Positions 53,756 through 60,605 of a stretch of DNA of 64,000 nt are shown piece by piece; position 1 is the stretch's first letter; each line of letters opens with the position of its first letter. The notes beneath the pieces were generated by a model that was not told the origin of the DNA, searched no databases, and saw only the letters and a program-made list of their open reading frames with translations. Source of the DNA: Bacillota bacterium. GTDB taxonomy: Bacteria > Bacillota > Bacilli > Paenibacillales > Paenibacillaceae. Where the stretch lies: the NCBI GenBank assembly GCA_023391635.1, contig JAEWAQ010000018.1, positions 54,462 through 118,461 of the forward strand, in the 5' to 3' direction. The position numbers and the translations under genes are program-made.

Positions 53756-55783
53756 GTGAAAGTGACGACGAAAAGCAGTAAGCTGTTTCGCCTGTTCCTT
53801 GCAGCATCCCTGTTATTCTCTTTTGCCTCTGTGTCAGTGTTACCCAGTCCGGTCTCTGCGCAAGAGACCGGCTTGGCGGCCTGGTACCAGATGGAAGAAA
53901 ACGAAAATTCGGTTGTCGCCGATGCGGTCGGAAACCATGACTTGCAGATTGTATCGGCAGGAACTCCCGTATGGCTGCCAACCGGCGGCCATGACGGCAG
54001 CAGCGCGCTGCAATTCGGTGGGGCTACATATTTGCGATTTCCGGATGCATCCACCCTGTATCAATCCGCTGTAACCGGCCGTTCGGTATCCATCTGGTTC
54101 AAGGCGAACCGTACCGACAAGACGCAGCTTCTGTTCGAGCATGGCGGTCCAATGGGAGGAATGGCGGCGAGAATTACGAAAAATAGCCAACTGGAAGTGG
54201 CTGTAGCTCAAAACATGCAGCGGAATCTGAAGTTTACGATCCCGTTTGCGGATACGGTCAATTGGCACCAACTGCTGATCGTATTCGACCGGGGCTCCTT
54301 CAAAGTATATCTGGATCAGGTGCTGAGGGGAGATGCGACAACCGTATTTTCTTCCTTCAACATCGCGCCCAACCCGGGCGGAGTCGGCGCCTTGCTGGTT
54401 AACGATGTGTTTGCGGCAGGCTACGGCTCAACAACGAATTACTTCGAGGGATTGATCAGCGAGATTAAAATTTATAACGTGGCAGTAACTCCTGCCAGCT
54501 ATACGACCGATCTCGTAGCTCCAATGCCTGTGCATCAGCCCAATACCGAATATGACTTTCTTAAAGTGATGATTGACGGAGTCGTGCAGTCTTACGGCCA
54601 TGAGCCGGTTGACTTGAACGGCTACGCATATGTTGCTGTTAAGGATGTTATAGAGTCTATGGGAGGTGTGGTGTTGTGGAACGACAGCCTGCCGTACGCG
54701 CTGGTCTATTACAATAATCAGGTCATGCTGCTGAAAGCAGGGGAAACGAGGGTTATTATCGGCAGCAAGCTGGTCACCCTGGAACAGACGCCGCAAGTGG
54801 TCGAAGGTCAACTGATGGTCCCGTACGACTTGATAGGAGCCTTTGACAACGTCAGCGCCGCTTGGCTGAAGTCGATGAACCGAATCGGCATCTTTACAAC
54901 CGCAGGAGTGGAAATGATTGGCGACTCCGACTTTGAAGAAGGATTTAATCTGACGCCAACCGATCCGAATGACGTTATCAATGCCGGCGGGCATGAGAAC
55001 GCTTACGTAGACAAGCTGGATTTTGGCAAAGGCAAGCCAAATGTAAATCCGGTATGGAGACTGGCGCAATGGTGGAGCAAGTTTGATCTGCAAGGCGCCC
55101 AACCGGTGTATGAAGCAAATGGAAGCATTGCCTATGAGAATGAAGGCAAGAAGGTGGCGATTTCGCCTGAAGGCTCCGTTATGCTGGAAGTAAAGGCAAA
55201 CAACGAGTACGATAGCCCCAGACAGGATGGGCAGGTATGGCCGGCCTTGTTAATTGCACAGGATTTCCCGGCAGCAATTACACCCGTGGACAATTCCAAA
55301 GGCTTGATTTTCTCGATGGAAGCCAAGTTGATCAAAAGTGAACGGTATATGACTGACAATGAATACGATTCGAAAAAGCATACGGCGCACACTCCGTTCC
55401 ATCTGGTTCTGCAAAATATGAACCCCAACTCGGAAGACTATGGAGCGATGATCTGGTTTGGCTTGCCCGTCTATGATTACAGAAAAACGGCGTTAACGAC
55501 GACCCACTCCATTCAACTGGACGTATTCTCGCAAAAGCTGATTTATAACGTCCCTGGCAATTTGGTGTGGGACAATACACTGCAGGATGGCGAATGGCAT
55601 CAGGCTCATGTTGATTTGATCCCCTTGATCAAACAGGCTTATGAAGTTGGATTGGATATCGGCATTTTCACAAATTCCTCTATGGAAGATATGAGAATCA
55701 CAGGCATGAATTATGGCTGGGAAGTTCCTGGCACGTTCGATGCGGCGATTGAGGTTAAAAATATCAGTTTAAAAAAATACTGA
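53756..55783 (+). CDS. secreted LamG-domain protein with unrecognised C-terminal domain
   Basis: A 675-residue exported protein. The signal peptide spans about 1-35 (cleavage near PVSAQE). A LamG/concanavalin-like domain (about 37-258: LAAWYQMEENENSVVADAVG, SVSIWFKANRTDKTQLLFEH, INWHQ-like strand) is followed by a copper-amine-oxidase-N-type stalk domain (about 262-384). The C-terminal ~290 residues (from DSDFEEGFN, about 388) match no family I know, but align along their length with the protein encoded at 58341: WRLAQW-x-S-x-FDLQG, GLPVYDYR, DGEWHQAHVDL, GWEVPGTFD. The LamG part probably binds glycan at the cell surface, and the C-terminal domain may be a further binding or an enzymatic module. 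It ends 6 bases before the sulfatase. Confidence 0.75.
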   Translation: MKVTTKSSKLFRLFLAASLLFSFASVSVLPSPVSAQETGLAAWYQMEENENSVVADAVGNHDLQIVSAGTPVWLPTGGHDGSSALQFGGATYLRFPDASTLYQSAVTGRSVSIWFKANRTDKTQLLFEHGGPMGGMAARITKNSQLEVAVAQNMQRNLKFTIPFADTVNWHQLLIVFDRGSFKVYLDQVLRGDATTVFSSFNIAPNPGGVGALLVNDVFAAGYGSTTNYFEGLISEIKIYNVAVTPASYTTDLVAPMPVHQPNTEYDFLKVMIDGVVQSYGHEPVDLNGYAYVAVKDVIESMGGVVLWNDSLPYALVYYNNQVMLLKAGETRVIIGSKLVTLEQTPQVVEGQLMVPYDLIGAFDNVSAAWLKSMNRIGIFTTAGVEMIGDSDFEEGFNLTPTDPNDVINAGGHENAYVDKLDFGKGKPNVNPVWRLAQWWSKFDLQGAQPVYEANGSIAYENEGKKVAISPEGSVMLEVKANNEYDSPRQDGQVWPALLIAQDFPAAITPVDNSKGLIFSMEAKLIKSERYMTDNEYDSKKHTAHTPFHLVLQNMNPNSEDYGAMIWFGLPVYDYRKTALTTTHSIQLDVFSQKLIYNVPGNLVWDNTLQDGEWHQAHVDLIPLIKQAYEVGLDIGIFTNSSMEDMRITGMNYGWEVPGTFDAAIEVKNISLKKY

Positions 55784-55786
55784 CAG

Positions 55787-57256
55787 GTGATGAAAGTGCG
55801 TATCTTGCTGCTGGACCTTGATTCATTAAACCCGAATCATCTCGGATGCTACGGGTACCATCGCAATACATCACCCCATATCGACAAAATTGCCGGTGAA
55901 GGCGCGCGCTTCGAAAATTATTATACGAGCGATGCCCCTTGCGCGCCTTCCCGGGCAGCTTTATTATCAGGGAAATTCGGCATTCATAACGGTATAGTGG
56001 GCCACGGCGGTACGGCTGCCGATTTCCGTCAAGAGGGACCTTCCCGATGGTTTATGGATACGTTATCGGCGGAAAGTGTGCCGGCGTTTCTGCAAGCGCA
56101 CGGGATGAAGACCGTATTGTTCAGTTCCTTTCCGGAGAGGCATTCCCAATGGACGTTCTATGCTGGCTTCTCGGAAATTCATAATTCCGGAAAGCGGGGG
56201 ATGGAGATTGCCGAGGAGGTTACGCCGCAGGTCGTCAACTGGCTGGAGCAACACGGACGGGAGGAAAACTGGTTCCTCTATGTGAACTATTGGGATGCGC
56301 ATACTCCGTATAGAGCACCGGAGCATTTTGGCAATCCGTTTGCGCAGGACCCGTTGCCGGACTGGCTGAATGAAGGGGTTTTGGAGATCCATAAGCAAAA
56401 GGTAGGGCCGCATGGCGCCAGAGAAATCAACATGTTCGACAATCGTACGGACCCGAATTACCCGCGGCATCCCGGCGAGCTGATGAATATGCAGGATTTG
56501 CGGAAAATGATAGACGGTTATGACTGCGGAATTCGGTATCTGGATGAGGGAATCGGTCAGATCCTGCAGGCTCTTGAACGGCAGGGGCTGTTGGACGACT
56601 TGATTATTATGATTACGGCGGATCATGGCGAAAATATGGGTCAACTCGGCATTTACGGCGAGCATGGGACAGCCGATCACGGCACATGCCATATCCCCAT
56701 GATTATCAGATGGCCGGGAGCAATCCGCGGGCATGTGGACCATGGGCTGCACTACCATCTGGACCTGGGGCCGACAATCGCGGATATGATGAATGTCCGT
56801 GCTTGTCCAAGCTGGGATGGCCGGAGCTATGCGGAAGTGTTGAGATCAGGGGGCGATTCCGGGCGGGACTATCTGGTTCTGTCCCAATGCGCCCACGTCT
56901 GTCAGCGCAGCGTTCGTTTTGGAGATTGGCTATACATGAGAACGTATCATGACGGGTACCATCTGTTTCCGGACGAAATGCTGTTTCATTTGCGGGAAGA
57001 TCCGAACGAGCAGTTGGATATGGCTGGCGAGCGCCACGATATTTGCAAGGACGCCGTCTATTATCTAAATGAGTGGCACGACCGGATGATGCATTCAATG
57101 CCATACGCGGAAGATCCTCTGTGGACGGTGATGAAGGAAGGCGGCCCGTTTCATGCGAAGGGGAATTTGGCAGCTTATATCCGCCATCTTGAGGCAACCG
57201 ACCGGGCGCATGCCGTCCCCAAGCTGATCGAGAAGCATCCCGGAGAAAAGGTATGA
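55787..57256 (+). CDS. formylglycine-dependent sulfatase
   Basis: A 489-residue alkaline-phosphatase-superfamily sulfatase without a signal peptide. The metal-binding start is RILLLDLDSLNPNHLGCYGY. The activation motif C-x-P-x-R is present as CAPSR with Cys 51 (counting from ATG 55790), the residue to be converted to formylglycine. The C-terminal metal site is MITADHGENMGQLGIYGEHG. It should hydrolyse sulfate esters from imported oligosaccharides in the cytoplasm. The start is GTG 55787 or ATG 55790, directly after the LamG gene. No maturase (FGE or anSME) is in the window, so activation must depend on a gene elsewhere. Its last bases overlap the next gene by ATGA. Confidence 0.9.
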   Translation: MMKVRILLLDLDSLNPNHLGCYGYHRNTSPHIDKIAGEGARFENYYTSDAPCAPSRAALLSGKFGIHNGIVGHGGTAADFRQEGPSRWFMDTLSAESVPAFLQAHGMKTVLFSSFPERHSQWTFYAGFSEIHNSGKRGMEIAEEVTPQVVNWLEQHGREENWFLYVNYWDAHTPYRAPEHFGNPFAQDPLPDWLNEGVLEIHKQKVGPHGAREINMFDNRTDPNYPRHPGELMNMQDLRKMIDGYDCGIRYLDEGIGQILQALERQGLLDDLIIMITADHGENMGQLGIYGEHGTADHGTCHIPMIIRWPGAIRGHVDHGLHYHLDLGPTIADMMNVRACPSWDGRSYAEVLRSGGDSGRDYLVLSQCAHVCQRSVRFGDWLYMRTYHDGYHLFPDEMLFHLREDPNEQLDMAGERHDICKDAVYYLNEWHDRMMHSMPYAEDPLWTVMKEGGPFHAKGNLAAYIRHLEATDRAHAVPKLIEKHPGEKV

Positions 57257-58311
57257 TGAGCGTCTCGAAGCTGTTATTTGAACAGTGGATGATGCCGCTC
57301 TGGTCCGCCAAACTTGTATATAACGAGTCTGTATTGATGACAAGCCGGGACGGGGAGTGCCCAAGTGCCGCCTTGCTGTTCGAGCCGGAGCAAATGATCT
57401 CGGTCACAAATTCCTACCTGGACATGGAATACAGAGAAGGAATCGACTGGGTGTATGAAGGAGGCCGGCTCAAGCTAACCCGGCAATCCAGAGCGGCGTA
57501 TATGACGAGCGAGGAGTTGTATGTTCCCGCTCCTGTGGAAGGCGCCACCTATCCATTGGCCGGGGGCGGATATTCGCTTTGGAACCGCGGCAACCGCCAT
57601 CAACTCATCGACAAGCAATTGGCGGTGACGTATCGGCACGCCGGCAACTGGGAGGGGCCAATCCCGGCAAGCTTCGAGCGTCAACTGTTGAAGGTGAAAA
57701 GGAAACTGGAAGGTGGCGAACCTGTTAAACTGGTTTTGTACGGTGACAGCATTGCGGAAGGAGCGGAATCCAGCGCACGTCATCGAATCCCGCCTTATAT
57801 GCCGACATGGGGAGAATTGCTGGTTCAGCATTTACAGGGCAGATATGATTCCGAAATCACGTTAATCAATGCGGCTTCCGGGGGAAAGACATCGTTGTGG
57901 GGAGTGGAGCATGTTCAATCTCTTGTTTCCGAACAGCGGCCTGATCTGGTCATACTGGCGTTTGGCATGAATGACGGTTCTCAGCGGGTTGAAGCCGGGC
58001 AATATGAGACTCATATGATCCGAATGATGGACAATATAAGTTTGTTTAATCCGGATGCTGAATTTATTCTGGTGTCGACCATGCTCCCCAATCCCGAGCT
58101 TCAGATTGCTGCCGAAGGCATGCATCGATCTTATCTGCCCGTCTTGCGGAGGCTGACCGGGCAACATGCGGCATTGGCCGACCTGACCGGAATTACGGCA
58201 ACATTACTGCAGCGTAAAAAATTTGTCGATATCACCTCCAATAACGTGAATCACCCGAACGATTATTTGATCCGGTGGTATGCACAGGCGATTGCGGCTC
58301 TGTTGTGTTGA
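57253..58311 (+). CDS. SGNH/GDSL carbohydrate esterase with N-terminal beta domain
   Basis: A 352-residue cytoplasmic protein. A beta-rich N-terminal domain of about 150 residues (carbohydrate esterase family 2-like arrangement) precedes the SGNH hydrolase: VLYGDSIAEGAESSA with the nucleophile Ser, NAASGGKTS, FGMNDGS with the Asn, and NHPNDYLIRW with His-Pro in place of the usual D-x-x-H order. It probably removes acetyl groups from the sulfated glycan. It overlaps the sulfatase stop by ATGA, so the two are translationally coupled. Confidence 0.82.
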   Translation: MMSVSKLLFEQWMMPLWSAKLVYNESVLMTSRDGECPSAALLFEPEQMISVTNSYLDMEYREGIDWVYEGGRLKLTRQSRAAYMTSEELYVPAPVEGATYPLAGGGYSLWNRGNRHQLIDKQLAVTYRHAGNWEGPIPASFERQLLKVKRKLEGGEPVKLVLYGDSIAEGAESSARHRIPPYMPTWGELLVQHLQGRYDSEITLINAASGGKTSLWGVEHVQSLVSEQRPDLVILAFGMNDGSQRVEAGQYETHMIRMMDNISLFNPDAEFILVSTMLPNPELQIAAEGMHRSYLPVLRRLTGQHAALADLTGITATLLQRKKFVDITSNNVNHPNDYLIRWYAQAIAALLC

Positions 58312-58340
58312 CGCCAAGGGATGAAAGGAACAAGTTGTCT

Positions 58341-59273
58341 ATGAATAAGGAAATAGCGCAAAAGGATGTTGAACTTTTAAGGGATAACCATTTCCAGAAC
58401 GGATTCAAATTAAAGCGCGCCAATCTGCAGGATTCAGGACCGATGTTTGTGGACCAGATTTCCTTTCGGAGTCGGGAAACCCCGATATGGCGGCTTGCGC
58501 AATGGCACTCCAGATTCGACCTGCAAGGGACCAAGCCTGTTCAGTCCGATTCGGGCGCGATCGTATATCAAAACGCGGGAAAGCTTGTAGCTCTCGGCGA
58601 TCGCAATACGGAGGATGAAGGGCTGACTCTGCAGGTATACGGAAGTCAGGAATATCGTGCGCCAAGGAAACAGGGGGAGCACTGGCCCCATCTGCTCGTC
58701 AATCAGGAGTTTGGCAACGGGCACGCAATTCGGGATATGAACTCGCTGCGCTTCCGAATGAAGACGAGGATTACAAAATGCATCAGTCATATGGCGAGGG
58801 AAACGTTCGATTCCTCGCTGCATACGGCCCAAGTATCGTTGTTTCTGATCTTGCGCAATGCCGATATGACCGATATCGTGGACCGGGAGGAGCATGCATG
58901 GGGGGCGTATCCGGAGCAGGAGACGGGAGATTGGATCTGGTTAGGAGTTCCGATCTATGATTACAGGCATCCCGAGTTATCCGTCGAGGAGCGAACCATG
59001 TGGGACAAGGGAACGCAAAAGCTGATCTATGTCGTTCCTTCGGCCGACATCTGGGAAAGCCCTCTGCATGACGGGCAGTGGCATCAGGCGGACCTCGACA
59101 TCTACCCGTTGCTCAGGAGAGCGTATGACGTTGCCGTAAGCAAAGGGGGCTTCGTCAACGTGCCCTTCGACGACCTGTCTATCGTCTCGATGAATGTCGG
59201 CTGGGAAGTGCCGGGTACGTTCGATTGCGGCATTCAGATCGGCGAGATCCGTTTAAGCAAGACATTACGTTAG
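58341..59273 (+). CDS. uncharacterised cytoplasmic paralogue of the LamG protein C-terminal domain
   Basis: A 310-residue protein with no signal peptide and no family I recognise. From about residue 45 to the end it aligns with residues ~395-675 of the secreted protein at 53756: IWRLAQWHSRFDLQGTKPV, RKQGEHWPHLLVNQEFGNG, IWLGVPIYDYRHPEL, QKLIYVVPS, DGQWHQADLDIYPLLRRAYD and NVGWEVPGTFDCGIQIGEI. The conserved Trp, Asp, Glu and His residues in a beta-rich chain would suit a sugar-binding or lyase/hydrolase beta-sandwich, but activity is unknown. The start is ATG 58341 with AAAGGA at a long spacing. Last gene of the block operon; a strong terminator follows. Confidence 0.65.
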   Translation: MNKEIAQKDVELLRDNHFQNGFKLKRANLQDSGPMFVDQISFRSRETPIWRLAQWHSRFDLQGTKPVQSDSGAIVYQNAGKLVALGDRNTEDEGLTLQVYGSQEYRAPRKQGEHWPHLLVNQEFGNGHAIRDMNSLRFRMKTRITKCISHMARETFDSSLHTAQVSLFLILRNADMTDIVDREEHAWGAYPEQETGDWIWLGVPIYDYRHPELSVEERTMWDKGTQKLIYVVPSADIWESPLHDGQWHQADLDIYPLLRRAYDVAVSKGGFVNVPFDDLSIVSMNVGWEVPGTFDCGIQIGEIRLSKTLR

Positions 59274-59392
59274 TTGGATGTTGAGCGAATAGGCAAGCAG
59301 GAGAACCTCAGGCAGCGACACAAAGCCTCGGGTCTTCTGCATTAGTGCAATGATCGTTAGGCTACCCTCTCGAAATTCGCATGTTTGAGTAG

Positions 59393-59431
59393 CAGACACA
59401 GCTCGGAGGGAGCTGTGTCTGTTTGTATTTT
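59393..59431 (+). terminator. strong rho-independent terminator ending the sulfatase operon
   Basis: CAGACACAGCTC (59393-59404) and GAGCTGTGTCTG (59410-59421) form a perfect 12-bp stem with loop GGAGG, followed by TTTGTATTTT. It closes the operon that begins at 50201. Confidence 0.85.
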
Positions 59432-59485
59432 AAAATAGGAAATTAATCCGTTCACATAAGAATTTGATTTCACGGAGGAAGCCAA

Positions 59486-59659
59486 GTGATTACATCGGAA
59501 GAGATTAAACGCAGATTATGGGACGACGTTGGATACCTTCAGGAGAATTTCGTCAATGAGCTGCAAAAATATGTTGGGAATTCCGCTCAGCCCTTCGGAA
59601 TCTCCCGATACTTCGACGGAGAATGGCCCATCATCTGCTTGAACAGCCTCGAGAAATAA
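59486..59659 (+). pseudogene. chimeric ORF: truncated gene start fused to the AraC-derived repeat
   Basis: GTG 59486, seven bases after GGAGG, opens a 57-codon frame. The first 33 codons begin MITSEEIKRRLWDDVGYLQE; the opening 13 residues equal, as I recall, the N-terminus of many type I restriction modification subunits (HsdM). At 59583 the frame enters the 84-bp repeat and reads its antisense strand to TAA at 59657. So the 5' end of a gene, with its ribosome site, was cut off at the repeat junction. Together with the terminator at 59393 this accounts for the 313-base gap; 59274-59392 holds nothing I can name. Confidence 0.55.
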
Positions 59660-59666
59660 TAAGGAT
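59583..59666. repeat. 84-bp direct repeat, right copy (AraC 3' end in place)
   Basis: The same sequence as 47377-47460 with three substitutions. Here it is the genuine 3' end of the AraC gene 59587-60480. It marks the right edge of the 12.1-kb block. Confidence 0.85.
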
Positions 59667-60480
59667 CGGTCATGCCCACGGCATGGCCGATTTCTTTGAC
59701 GCTAAGATCGGTCAGGTCAAGCAATTGGGCCGCGTGCTGCATCTTCATGCGCAGGAAGTATTCGATCGGCGGCAGCGCGGTCTCGCGCTTGAACAGGTGG
59801 ATCAGATGCTGTTTGGAAATGCCCGTATGCCGGGCTACGTCGGAGAGTTTGACAGTATCCCCCAGATGCTCGGTCATGTAGCGGACGGCAAGCTCCAGGT
59901 AGCTCTCCCGCTTCCGGTCCTGCTCCGACTGTCCGGCGCGGATGCCGATGCTGCTGAGGAGATGGCGAACCGTTTGGGAAATATGGGTATGGATGCCGAT
60001 CGCATACATCTTGTTCGTGATCAGATCGTACGACTCGTTGAACGCTTCGACGAATCGGGTATACATGCCGGACGGCAATGGCAGCGGAATGCCGCCCATC
60101 CGGTAGAGCGATATCAACTCCGCCGCATGATCACCATGCAGGTGCAACCAGTATATGCTCCATGGATCGTGTTCGGATGCGCCGTACCGATGTGGCGTTC
60201 CGGCCGGGAGGATGTACAGTTGTCGTTCGGTTAGCCGCGTCTTCGTCCGGTCATCCGCCAGCTCGATCCAGCCTTCACCCTCCGCGCACAGGAACACGAT
60301 GCAGGCATCGCAGCCGTCCGGCCTTTCCCGATAATGGTAACGGGCGCGCGGGAAGTATCCGATATCGCTGACGAACAGAGGGCGGGTGAGCGTCGCAGCT
60401 TCCAGCTCGGCTTGCAGATATTCCGGCAGCACGAACAGCCTCTCATGCTCGAATCCTTCGCGTTTGCGGATCGTTGCCAT
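59587..60480 (-). CDS. AraC-family transcriptional regulator with cupin sensor
   Basis: A 297-residue regulator. The N-terminal AraC-binding cupin domain (about 30-165: GYFPRARYHYRERPDGCDAC, LYILPAGTPHRYGASEHDPW) is the sugar sensor, and the C-terminal double helix-turn-helix (about 195-292: LSDVARHTGISKQHLIHLF, LSVKEIGHAVGMTDPYYFSR) binds DNA. The frame extends to 60669, but ATG 60480, nine bases after GAGGGAGGA, fits best. It is divergent from the DUF5107/TPR gene with a 125-base gap. Its last 80 bases are duplicated at 47381-47460, which ties it to the GH36/epimerase genes now 12 kb away. Confidence 0.88.
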   Translation of the reverse strand: MATIRKREGFEHERLFVLPEYLQAELEAATLTRPLFVSDIGYFPRARYHYRERPDGCDACIVFLCAEGEGWIELADDRTKTRLTERQLYILPAGTPHRYGASEHDPWSIYWLHLHGDHAAELISLYRMGGIPLPLPSGMYTRFVEAFNESYDLITNKMYAIGIHTHISQTVRHLLSSIGIRAGQSEQDRKRESYLELAVRYMTEHLGDTVKLSDVARHTGISKQHLIHLFKRETALPPIEYFLRMKMQHAAQLLDLTDLSVKEIGHAVGMTDPYYFSRLFKQMMGHSPSKYREIPKG

Positions 60481-60545
60481 TTTCCGCATTCCTCCCTCAT
60501 TCAACAATATAAGAATATCATCCATCATGAACCGCGTTTCGTCAA

Positions 60546-60574
60546 TTGGAACGGTGTGGCTGCGAAGGTACAGT
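60546..60574 (+). promoter_or_regulatory. sigma-A-like promoter of the DUF5107/TPR gene
   Basis: TTGGAA (60546-60551), a 17-base spacer and TACAGT (60569-60574) lie 31 bases before the GTG start. On the other strand TTGACG (complement of 60539-60544) could be the -35 of the AraC gene, so the two promoters nearly touch and one regulator could control both. Confidence 0.5.
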
Positions 60575-60605
60575 AGAGGGGAGAACCGACAAGGGAGGGA
60601 TTGCC

